NCBI GenBank assembly: GCA_016213645.1
Contig: JACQZY010000005.1
Span: 1-64,000, forward strand
Length of the DNA stretch: 64,000 nucleotides
From: Actinomycetota bacterium
GTDB lineage: Bacteria; Actinomycetota; Thermoleophilia; Solirubrobacterales; JACPNS01
Direction of reading: 5' to 3'
The notes under the pieces are model-generated. The model made no database searches and was not told where the DNA came from. It saw nothing but the letters and a program-made list of their open reading frames with translations. Below, one piece after another: positions 28,609 to 37,029 of this stretch (positions within the stretch are counted from its first letter, which is position 1; every line of letters begins with the position of its first letter). The translations under genes and the position numbers were made by a program.

Positions 28609-29646
28609 CTAGCCGCGGCCCGAGGACACTCGCCCGCGACGGCGTCCGGCCGAGCCGCGCTTGGGCTTGGCGCCGGCCTTCTCTGAACTCTTGGCGTCGG
28701 CCTTTGCGTCCTTGGTCGCGGCGCGCGGCGCAACTTTCGCCGCGCTCTTGACCGCTCCGGCGGCGCCCTTCGCCGCACCGGTGACGGTTCCACGCACCTT
28801 GCCGCCCTCGGTCTTGGCCAGGGCTTCCTCCGGCAGGCGCAGATCTTCCTTCGCGATGCGACGCAGGATCTTGCCGAACGCGTCCTCCGCGGCGTTATCC
28901 ATGTTCACGTGGAATCCAGCCATCGCAACCTCCGCGGCAAGCGGACGCAGCGACTCGATCGCGGCCATCACGATCGGAAAGGATTCCGGCGGCAAACCAT
29001 CACGCTCAACCGGGCGGATGATGCCCTCGTCGACCATCTTCGTGAAAGCGTCGGCGATCGCACGCGAATGAATGTTGACGGCCTTCAGCACGCCAAGCAG
29101 CATGTCGAGCGGCACGCCGAGCTGAATGCACTGCACGGCGGCACGCATGATCGTCGGGCTGATCACTTCGAAACGGCTGTTGTCAAGAGGCAGCACAAAG
29201 CCGAGCTCGATGCCCTTCTTGATCAGACGGGCGTCGATCTCCGCCCCCAACTGCTGAGCCAGTTCTTCAAGCGTCATCACCTCTGACTGCTCATGGGCGA
29301 ACGGCATCAACACGAGACTGCGCAGATTGCCGATCGCGTCGCCTGTCTGCTCGGCGCGCTCGACCAAACGCTGAATCGCCGTGAGGTTGAAACCGCCTGA
29401 CTGCAGCTGCTGGATCAACTCCAGCCGAGCGACGTGGCGGTCGTCGTAGTAACCAATCCGTCCCTTTACATTGGGTGCCGGCAGTAGGCCGCGCGACTGG
29501 TGCGCGCGGATGTTGCGCACGGTCATGCCGGATCGCTGCGCCAGTTGGTCGATCGTAAGTTCGTTGGTTGCCGCACCATTGTTGGCGGCCGCGGCGACGC
29601 CCTTGGCGGCCGTCTTGGTCTTGGATTTCGGTGTGACTGCGTTCAT
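28609..29646 (-). CDS. MerR family transcriptional regulator with Lys/Ala-rich C-terminal tail
   Basis: LTIDQLAQRSGMTVRNIRAHQSRGLLPAPNVKGRIGYYDDRHVARLELIQQLQ; start ATG at 29646. Confidence 0.9.
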   Translation of the reverse strand: MNAVTPKSKTKTAAKGVAAAANNGAATNELTIDQLAQRSGMTVRNIRAHQSRGLLPAPNVKGRIGYYDDRHVARLELIQQLQSGGFNLTAIQRLVERAEQTGDAIGNLRSLVLMPFAHEQSEVMTLEELAQQLGAEIDARLIKKGIELGFVLPLDNSRFEVISPTIMRAAVQCIQLGVPLDMLLGVLKAVNIHSRAIADAFTKMVDEGIIRPVERDGLPPESFPIVMAAIESLRPLAAEVAMAGFHVNMDNAAEDAFGKILRRIAKEDLRLPEEALAKTEGGKVRGTVTGAAKGAAGAVKSAAKVAPRAATKDAKADAKSSEKAGAKPKRGSAGRRRGRVSSGRG

Positions 29647-29687
29647 CTGTATACCCCCATCGTAATTCAACACCCCCCCACGGGTTC

Positions 29688-29700
29688 CTATGTATCATAG
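29688..29700. promoter_or_regulatory. Inverted repeat ctatg-tat-catag upstream of the merR-like gene, possible operator
   Basis: Palindrome 42 bp upstream of the start codon, in a locally AT-rich stretch. Confidence 0.4.
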
Positions 29701-29941
29701 AATGGTGTAACATGAACTTGTGTAATACGCGTTTTTGGACGTTTGATCGAGTGGCCCGGCGGTGACCCGGCACCTGAATCAAATTGCCGAAGATCCGCCA
29801 CCGAGTTCGACTCAGCCCGCCCCACCGACGATGACTCTTTCCCACGATTTCAATGACTGCGCCGGCGACGCCGGCCGCAAGACCTGGGTAATCCGGCGCG
29901 TGGGGCAGCCGGCCAACCTGGGCGTCGGCACGCGATTCGTG

Positions 29942-29959
29942 CGTGGAGCATGCTCCACG
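29942..29959. repeat. Perfect 18-bp palindrome CGTGGAGCATGCTCCACG
   Basis: Exact self-complementarity. Confidence 0.9.
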
Positions 29960-30037
29960 TTCGGTCGCGACGATCACCGCGTAAGCACGGGCACCGGCGG
30001 GGCGCCGGTTTTTCCCCGCGCGGCGTAGCCGACGCGT

Positions 30038-30091
30038 GAACGACCGGAGCGGTGCGGTAAACACCCGCCGCTCCGGTCGTTCTCTTTTTCT
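30038..30091 (+). terminator. Strong intrinsic terminator on + strand
   Basis: 15-bp perfect stem gaacgaccggagcgg/ccgctccggtcgttc followed by tctttttct. Confidence 0.88.
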
Positions 30092-30176
30092 CCGGAAGAC
30101 TGACGAACTTTCTTGTTCGCCCGCCGGATCGCCTGATCGGCGGCGCCTACAAATTTCGCCTCCTAAGATCTCCCCC

Positions 30177-30248
30177 GGGTCCTTAGCTCAACTGGTAGAG
30201 CACCGGGCTTTTAACCCGGCGGACAGGGTTCGAGTCCCTGAGGACCCA
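30177..30248 (+). tRNA. tRNA-Lys(TTT)
   Basis: Acceptor gggtcct/aggaccc, anticodon arm ccggg-cttttaa-cccgg, T-arm gggttcgagtccc. Confidence 0.95.
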
Positions 30249-30331
30249 TTCGAGAGCAAGACTGCGAGCGGTCGCCACATGAGTTGCGCCACCCGCAGTC
30301 CCCCCTCTCGACCGCAGCTCTATGTTTCACT

Positions 30332-31792
30332 CTACGCGCGATTCACCGTTTCACAGCCTGTCACGGTCGAGTCATTTGGAAGAAGATCCGCCGTAACAGT
30401 GTCGGTACCGGTGCTGCAGTTGGTGGTGTCGTTCTGGCCGTCACGAATCAGCACGGAGTCATTTCCGGCGCCGCCGTTCACGGTGTCGGTGCCTGCTCCG
30501 CCAGTGAGCGTGTCGTTGCCGTCGTTCCCGTTGAGCGTGTCGTTTCCGCCGGCGCCGTCGAACGAGTTCGCGATCGATCCGGATGACTGCGCGGTAATCG
30601 AGTCGTTGGCGGAACCACCAGTCACGTTCTCCACGTCCGTCTTAACGTTGTCGGCCTCACCCGACACACCGTCGTTCGCTGTGCCGTTGATGGTTACGGT
30701 GACAGTGGCGGCCTTGTCCGTGTAAAGCACGCGGTCGGTTCCGGTGTTTCCGTTGTAGATGTCGCCTCCGGCATATCCGAGCATCGTGTCGTTGCCGTTA
30801 CCACCGTTGAACGTGTCCACGTTCGCGCCGCCTTGCATACTGTCGTCACCGTCGCCACCGTTCAAGGTGTTCGTTCCGTCGAAGCCCTGAATCGAATCGG
30901 CGCCGGCGCCGCCGCTGAGCGTGTCGTTGCCGCCGTAGCCGATGATCGAGTTTGCGTTCGCGTCCCCGGTGATCGTGTCGTTGCCGCTGCCGCCTGTAAC
31001 AATCATGCCTGAGGGCACGTTGTCGAGCTCGCCGGCTTCGCCGTCGTTTGCCGCTCCATCGAGCGTAATCGTGACCGGTGCCGAACGACTGACGTAGGAA
31101 ACCCAGTCATTTCCACCGGTGGCATCGACAACGAACGTATCAGCGCCCGTTCCATTCGAGTTGAAGTCGCTGCCAACAGCGAAATGAATCGTGTCGTTTC
31201 CGGCGCCGTCGTAGAACGCATCATCGTCGTTCACGTCGGTTGAGCCGGAGCGCAGAATGTCGTTACCCGCACCGCCATCCAGTTGGTCGTCGCCGTTTCC
31301 CGCCGTGATGTCGTCGGTCCCGTCATCTCCGTAGATCATGTCGAGGCTCCCGCCGGTCCTGATTGTGTCGTTACCGGCGCCGCCGTAAACCGCGTTGACT
31401 TTGCCGACATAGTCGCCTACGTCAATCGTGTCGTCGCCGTCCCCGCCAAAAATGTTCGCGTCAAACTGAGCGTACGAGCCGACATAGTCGTTACCGTCGC
31501 CTGCGTCCACCGACACCGCGATTGGAGGCGTCGTGACGGGACAATTCACCTTGGTTGCACTTGACTGAGTGCAACCGACGCCGGCCGTGACTCCAGCGGA
31601 GTCGTCGATTGTGACCGATGTGCCACTGGAGCTGGTGAAGATGTTGCTTGAGTCACCTATTCCGGCCACCAGATTGACGGTGCTGCCATCCGAGGTGGCG
31701 GTGCTTGACGCCGACGCGGTGGCTGCAAAACATAGGGCCGCCATCATCGCGCACGAAAGCGTTACGATGGCTTTCTTGAACTTCGGATTCAT
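30332..31792 (-). CDS. Secreted RTX/hemolysin-type calcium-binding repeat protein
   Basis: Signal peptide; many GGxGxD-type nonapeptides (GGSGNDTITGD, GGNGNDTMLGYAGGD, GGAGNDSVL). Confidence 0.9.
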   Translation of the reverse strand: MNPKFKKAIVTLSCAMMAALCFAATASASSTATSDGSTVNLVAGIGDSSNIFTSSSGTSVTIDDSAGVTAGVGCTQSSATKVNCPVTTPPIAVSVDAGDGNDYVGSYAQFDANIFGGDGDDTIDVGDYVGKVNAVYGGAGNDTIRTGGSLDMIYGDDGTDDITAGNGDDQLDGGAGNDILRSGSTDVNDDDAFYDGAGNDTIHFAVGSDFNSNGTGADTFVVDATGGNDWVSYVSRSAPVTITLDGAANDGEAGELDNVPSGMIVTGGSGNDTITGDANANSIIGYGGNDTLSGGAGADSIQGFDGTNTLNGGDGDDSMQGGANVDTFNGGNGNDTMLGYAGGDIYNGNTGTDRVLYTDKAATVTVTINGTANDGVSGEADNVKTDVENVTGGSANDSITAQSSGSIANSFDGAGGNDTLNGNDGNDTLTGGAGTDTVNGGAGNDSVLIRDGQNDTTNCSTGTDTVTADLLPNDSTVTGCETVNRA

Positions 31793-31955
31793 CAGTTATC
31801 CCCCTTCGGGATGCGGTTTCTGAAGTCGCTCGTTCCAACGCCCAAACGCCGATTCGCAGATAAATAGTGCGAAACGACGGAGTTCGACGGTCGTCGAATC
31901 CGAGCCGATCACGACTTAGACGCTCGAGCGCGACGAAACTAATCGGAATTTCTCT

Positions 31956-32576
31956 TCAGGGGGTTACGATTCGCCAGATGGCGTCGGTCATGGCTTCGGC
32001 GGTGCGGCGGGCGTCGTTTTCGTCTGAGCCGATTCCGGTCATCTGGTGGCAGACGCGCTCGCCCATCCATGCGACGACCTCGGCCAGCGACTGGGCCTGC
32101 TCGTCAGAAAGCTCCGGCCGGCGCTTGTGCAGCGCTCCGGCGAGCATCTCGGCGACGCCCATCACGACCGACCGCCAGGCTTCGCGCGCGGCTTCGTCGT
32201 ACTCCGCCAACTCAACCAGCCCGGCCAGCACACCGGCTCGAAGCTGCCAGCTTGCCACGAGCTGGCGCATCACCTCCGCCAGCTCTTCGCGGCCGGCGTC
32301 ACGTTTCTCCAAGAATGGGTCCGTGATCTCTCCAAACTCGCTCAGTCGTTCTTGCGCCAGGCGGGCCACCAGTTCACGCTTGTCGGGGAAGTGCAGATAG
32401 AACGTTGCGCGAGACACGCCCGCGGCCTCGACGATGCGACCGATGCTCAGCCCCGCAAGCGAGGCGCCGCTCTGCAACAGCTCGGCGGTGGCGTCGAGAA
32501 TGCGCAGCTCGGTGGCGTCGCGCCCTTGATTACGGGCTTCGGGCAATGTGAAGGTGCGCGTCGGGGAAGAGTTCAT
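31956..32576 (-). CDS. TetR family transcriptional regulator
   Basis: RILDATAELLQSGASLAGLSIGRIVEAAGVSRATFYLHFPDKRELVARL; ATG at 32576. Confidence 0.9.
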   Translation of the reverse strand: MNSSPTRTFTLPEARNQGRDATELRILDATAELLQSGASLAGLSIGRIVEAAGVSRATFYLHFPDKRELVARLAQERLSEFGEITDPFLEKRDAGREELAEVMRQLVASWQLRAGVLAGLVELAEYDEAAREAWRSVVMGVAEMLAGALHKRRPELSDEQAQSLAEVVAWMGERVCHQMTGIGSDENDARRTAEAMTDAIWRIVTP

Positions 32577-32656
32577 CCGAAAGAGATTATGCGGGGCAAG
32601 GCGGCCGGTGAGTGTCCAGGGGTTGTTCGCTAACCGGCCGCCCGTGCCCCGCTCCG

Positions 32657-33904
32657 TCACGCCCCGGGGGGAGGCGTGAAGCTCACAGGTATCGATTTGT
32701 GCTGATTCAGAAACAGCGAATGCGCGCGTACGGCGGGACCGGCAGGGCGCATGTCCGGCAGTCGTTCAATCGTGCGCAGGAGCATCGTTTTGAGCTCCAG
32801 CCGCGCCAGCGCGGCGCCCAGGCAGAAGTGCCTGCCGCCGGCGCCGAAGGACTGGTGTTGTACTCGGCCGCGCGTGATGTCGAAGCGCTCGGGCTCGTCG
32901 TAGATGGTCTCGTCGCGATTGCCCGAGACGTACCAGAGGGCCAGCTTGTCGCCCTCGTGGATCGTCTGCCCGTGCAGTTCCACGTCGCGTGTGGCGGTGC
33001 GTCGCATGTAGGCGAACGCAGGGCTGAAGCGCAGGCACTCCTCGACCGCGTCGTCGATCAGGTCCGGGTTGTCGATCAGCATCTGGCGCTGCTCGGGGTG
33101 GCGCATCAGCGCAAGCATGCTGCTGCCGTAAACGGCGCGTGTGCTGTCGTTGCCGGCCGCCATCAGCAGGCCGAATGTGAGCACCATTTCGTCGTCGGTC
33201 AGACGCTCGCCGTCGATCTCCGCGTGGGCGAGCGCGCTGACGAGATCGCCGGTGGGGTTCTCGCGGCGCTCGAGAACCTTCGGCAATACGTATTCGAACG
33301 CCCGCTGCAATTCCGGCATCAGCATTTCGAACTCCGGGCGCATGTCCGGGTCCTCGAAGCCGACGATCATGTTCGACCAATCGACCAGTTGCGGATCGTC
33401 GTCCTCCGGCGTGCCGAGCAGCGATCCGATCACGCGCGAAGTGACGTGCGCCCCGATGTCGTTGACCAGACAGCACTCACCCCGCGCCGCGACACCGTCA
33501 ATCGCACGGTCGACGATCTGCCGGATCGCCTCGGCGTGGGCCGCTATGCGCTTGGGCGTGAACGCCTGCTGGAAAAGCTGCTTCATGCGGTCGTGGCGCG
33601 GCGGGTCCTGGGCGATCGGCTGCATCCGCACCATGTCCAGCGGAACGCCGATGTCGTCCACCAGCACAACGCCGCCGCGCTCGGAGGAATAAGTCTCGAA
33701 ATCCAGGCTGATTTCGCGGATGTCGGCATGACGCACGATCGACCAGAAGCCGGCCTCGTGCGGAAACTGCGAGATCGGACTCCAGTGAACGGGACGCTCG
33801 GCCCGCAGCCGGGCGAAGATTTCAAACGGCGGATCGTCGCGCCAGAGCGCGTGATCGCTGAGGTTGACCTGTTCCAGGCCGGAATGTACGGCAGTGGCTG
33901 TCAT
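32657..33904 (-). CDS. Cytochrome P450
   Basis: FGAGGRHFCLGAALARLELKTML (heme Cys loop), AGNDSTRAVYGSSM (I helix), ExxR region EECLRFSPAFAYMRR. Confidence 0.94.
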   Translation of the reverse strand: MTATAVHSGLEQVNLSDHALWRDDPPFEIFARLRAERPVHWSPISQFPHEAGFWSIVRHADIREISLDFETYSSERGGVVLVDDIGVPLDMVRMQPIAQDPPRHDRMKQLFQQAFTPKRIAAHAEAIRQIVDRAIDGVAARGECCLVNDIGAHVTSRVIGSLLGTPEDDDPQLVDWSNMIVGFEDPDMRPEFEMLMPELQRAFEYVLPKVLERRENPTGDLVSALAHAEIDGERLTDDEMVLTFGLLMAAGNDSTRAVYGSSMLALMRHPEQRQMLIDNPDLIDDAVEECLRFSPAFAYMRRTATRDVELHGQTIHEGDKLALWYVSGNRDETIYDEPERFDITRGRVQHQSFGAGGRHFCLGAALARLELKTMLLRTIERLPDMRPAGPAVRAHSLFLNQHKSIPVSFTPPPGA

Positions 33905-34007
33905 CGGTAAGTCCTAACGGTGCGCAGGTATAAGGCGCAGACCACTATACACCGGATCTAGACAGTGTGTCTAGTCTGAAAGGCCGTCCGCGTCGCGGCG
34001 CCGAAAA

Positions 34008-36281
34008 TCAGCCGGCGTTGTCCAGCCAATGGCCGCGTGCGGCGTGCGAGCGAACTTTGCCCGCGTGCAGTGCCACGTCGGCACGAAACATCAGCGCGGA
34101 AGCATCGTCGCCCGGTTCGGACGAGACGATCATCACAGTCGCGGTCGGATCAATCCTCGGGCAAAGCGCAATCCGTGCGCGCTCGATCGCCTCTTCGATG
34201 CGGTGACCGGCAAGCTCCGCAGTGTCGCGGCTGGCGTCGTCACAGACGATGTAGAACTCATCGCCTCCGCGGCGCGCCACGAGGTCTTCTGGCCGAGTGG
34301 AAGCGCGGATCGCCTCGGCAACATCGCAGAGCAGCCGGTCACCCATCGTGTGACTGTGGTCGTCGTTTACGCGTTTGAAGTCGTTGAGGTCGACCGCGAT
34401 CACCACAACCTCTTCACCGTGATCGTGCGCCGTTTCGAGCCGGTCGGCGAGCCGCGCCTGCAACAGGCGGCGATTGGCCAGCCCGGTCAGCGGGTCGATC
34501 TGGGCAAGTTCCACGTGACGCTCCATGTACTTGACCGTCAGTTTGCGAAGCTTCGCGAACATCGAGGCCAGCACCGCCGACGCGGCCAAGGCCGCGCCCA
34601 GGCGAGTGGCTGTATTGGCGAAACCTCCGTGAACCGCGGCGGCGGCCATGCCACCAAACCCCAGCACAAACCAGATTGCGGCGACGCGTGGAGTGAAGAC
34701 AAAGAAGCCCATCACCGCAACCAACATGAACATGTCGAGCAACGCGGCACCGGCGGCTCCGGCCAACAGCACACTTGCGGCGATCAACAGTCCCATCGCC
34801 AGGAACGCCGCATGCAGCGACCAAATGCCAAGACGCAGGCGCGACGATTGCGTCATGATCGCGGCGAGCGTCAGGAAGCCGAGTCCAACAAGTCCGGCTT
34901 CGACGAGGCCAAGCGAACCGGTGTCACCGATGACAGACACCAGCGGTACCAGTATCGCGAGCTCCAGCGAAACGGCTGCGACGATAAACCAGCGCTGGCC
35001 GATCGCGCGAAGTATGCCGCTCGTGGCCTGTTGTTTCTCCGGCTCCGGTTTGCCGGCTATCTGACGGCGCTGGGCGATGTCGGCGACGTTGCCGCTCTCC
35101 GCTCGGCGCCCGTGATCCGGCCGCCCGGCGTGAAACTGAACCTTGTGAGCGTGCAACGCCCGGTCGGCGCGCTCGATGATGCCTTCCGGGTCGTCGCCCG
35201 GCTCCGAAAGCACGTACCCCACCGAGCCGCTTGGCGTGATCGACGGGCAGATCCGGCGACGGGCGCCAACGATCGCGGCACGAAATTCCTGTGAAAGTGC
35301 TTCGAGGTCGTGGCGATCGGCGGCGGGAAGCAGCACCGAAAACTCGTCTCCGCCGCGCCGGGCCACCAGCACGCCTTCGGGCGACGCGCTGCCGAGCACG
35401 CGTCCCACCGCTACCAGCACATCATCTCCGGTGCGGTGGTTGATCTCGTCGTTGACGCGCTTGAAATTGTCGAGGTCGATCGCGAAAAGCGCCAGTGCTT
35501 CACCGATCTGTTCCGCGCGACCCAGTTCGGCCGCCAGTCGCTCGTTGAGGTGACGAGTGTTCGCCAGACCGGTGAGCGGATCGGCGAGCGAGCGTTCGAG
35601 ATGATGCTTGATCAGCCTGCGCAGCCGTGCCTGCGAGAGAATCACGGCACACACGAGCGTGCAGATGACGGCCGGCGTCACGATCGACTGCGCCACGTAC
35701 CACGAACCAAATCGGCCAAGTATCAAGATCAAAAACAGCAACAACGTACCGATCACCATGTAGGGCACCGACCGGCGGGTCGCGTACAAAAACGCGGCCG
35801 AAATCTGCGGGAAGATCAATATCGTTCCGAGCGACGCACTGATCGAACCACTACTTAGGCCGCCGGCGGTGATGATCGCCATTCCCGTAAGCACGCGTAC
35901 CGGCGTCGCCCACCCGATGTATCGCTTTTGCCGGTAGCCCCACGCGGAAAACGCCGCCATCAGCAGCGCCGCGCCGGCCAAACCCTGAACGAAACCCGTG
36001 ACCGACTCGGGCGAGATCAGCGACAGTGCAAGCACGATCACTCCGCCGGACCCGTAAAGCACCATCGACGAGACCCACGGAGCGTCCTCCGTAAGACCGA
36101 TCTCGGCCAGCTCATTGCCGATCCGTACGGTCAGGTCCTCGCCCACAAGCGCTTCGCCACCGGTGCGTGAATCAGGCGCTCCGGTGGCGGGACTACCAGG
36201 TTTTCCTTCTCCCATGTGGCGTATATCGGACGTCTCGCGAGAGATCTGCGCGATCCGTCCAGTTCTACAACGGTCGTCCAT
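34008..36281 (-). CDS. Membrane protein with two TM-GGDEF units (tandem diguanylate cyclase domains)
   Basis: Two DPLTGLAN...DFKRVND...VARRGGDEF blocks (VARRGGDEFSVLLP and VARRGGDEFYIVCD), each preceded by TM segments. Confidence 0.9.
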   Translation of the reverse strand: MDDRCRTGRIAQISRETSDIRHMGEGKPGSPATGAPDSRTGGEALVGEDLTVRIGNELAEIGLTEDAPWVSSMVLYGSGGVIVLALSLISPESVTGFVQGLAGAALLMAAFSAWGYRQKRYIGWATPVRVLTGMAIITAGGLSSGSISASLGTILIFPQISAAFLYATRRSVPYMVIGTLLLFLILILGRFGSWYVAQSIVTPAVICTLVCAVILSQARLRRLIKHHLERSLADPLTGLANTRHLNERLAAELGRAEQIGEALALFAIDLDNFKRVNDEINHRTGDDVLVAVGRVLGSASPEGVLVARRGGDEFSVLLPAADRHDLEALSQEFRAAIVGARRRICPSITPSGSVGYVLSEPGDDPEGIIERADRALHAHKVQFHAGRPDHGRRAESGNVADIAQRRQIAGKPEPEKQQATSGILRAIGQRWFIVAAVSLELAILVPLVSVIGDTGSLGLVEAGLVGLGFLTLAAIMTQSSRLRLGIWSLHAAFLAMGLLIAASVLLAGAAGAALLDMFMLVAVMGFFVFTPRVAAIWFVLGFGGMAAAAVHGGFANTATRLGAALAASAVLASMFAKLRKLTVKYMERHVELAQIDPLTGLANRRLLQARLADRLETAHDHGEEVVVIAVDLNDFKRVNDDHSHTMGDRLLCDVAEAIRASTRPEDLVARRGGDEFYIVCDDASRDTAELAGHRIEEAIERARIALCPRIDPTATVMIVSSEPGDDASALMFRADVALHAGKVRSHAARGHWLDNAG

Positions 36282-36347
36282 GGGGTGGTCACCCCACTAC
36301 CCGATAGGTAGGCGATGGTTAAGCGATTTTTCGCGGTAAAGCCGCGG

Positions 36348-36842
36348 TCAGGCGCGCTGCTGAGTGGCGCGCCATACCCAGCGCATGACCACAAACTGAA
36401 GCGGCAAACGCGCCCAAAGACCCCACACCGGGAACTGTTTGAAGCGGTCGGAGTTGACGGCCATGTTGATGTTGGCCGGGAACACCGCAATCAGCAAAGC
36501 GAGCAAACCCTTGCCCGCGAGCCGCCGCGTGCGTGGAATCAGCACGCCGATCGCGCCCATCAGTTCGGCCACGCCGGAGATGTAGACGATCTGCTTGGGA
36601 TTGGGTAACGCATCCGGCACGGTGGGCGTGTAAAACGATTCGTGCGTGAAGTGCATCACACCGGCACCGCCGAAGATCGCGACGATCAGCGCGCGCAGGC
36701 GCGCGTCAGCGCGTGATCCACGCGGTTTGGCAGCGTTCGCCGTGGCGGCAGTGGGTACTGACTGGATATCTGATTCGGAGTTCATGGCCCGCAGCCTAGC
36801 CGCACTGCCCACTGGTACCCTCGGCATCAGCCACGGCCCCAT
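36348..36842 (-). CDS. DoxX-like membrane protein
   Basis: GAGVMHFTHESFYTPTVPDALPNPKQIVYISGVAELMGAIGVLIPRTRRLAGKGLLALLIAVFPANINMA. Confidence 0.75.
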   Translation of the reverse strand: MGPWLMPRVPVGSAARLRAMNSESDIQSVPTAATANAAKPRGSRADARLRALIVAIFGGAGVMHFTHESFYTPTVPDALPNPKQIVYISGVAELMGAIGVLIPRTRRLAGKGLLALLIAVFPANINMAVNSDRFKQFPVWGLWARLPLQFVVMRWVWRATQQRA

Positions 36843-36905
36843 CGTCTAATGGTTAGGACGTCGGCTTTTCAAGCCGAAAACCGGGGTTCGACTCCCCGTG
36901 GGGCT
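36836..36905 (+). tRNA. tRNA-Glu(TTC)
   Basis: Acceptor gccccat/gtggggc, anticodon loop ttttcaa, T-arm ccggggttcgactccccg. Confidence 0.94.
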
Positions 36906-36965
36906 ACTTGCACCGGCACTCGCTCACTCGCGTGGCAGGCCGGTTCCAGCAGGTAATCCGACATG

Positions 36966-36998
36966 CAAAAAGGGCGCCCCGGCTTCGGGACGCCCTTC
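36966..36998 (-). terminator. Intrinsic terminator downstream of the MMPL gene
   Basis: Stem aagggcg(c)cccg-gctt-cggg(a)cgccctt; minus strand followed by TTTTTGC. Confidence 0.75.
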
Positions 36999-37029
36999 TC
37001 GTGGACCTGCGAGTTCCGGTAGCGATTCG

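Noticed and set aside
29762-30028. 88-aa plus-strand ORF as a confirmed gene
   Set aside because: Coding potential is ambiguous; kept only as part of the small transcript hypothesis.
32612-33910. 432-aa plus-strand ORF antisense to the P450 gene
   Set aside because: Shadow ORF; the minus strand carries clear P450 motifs.
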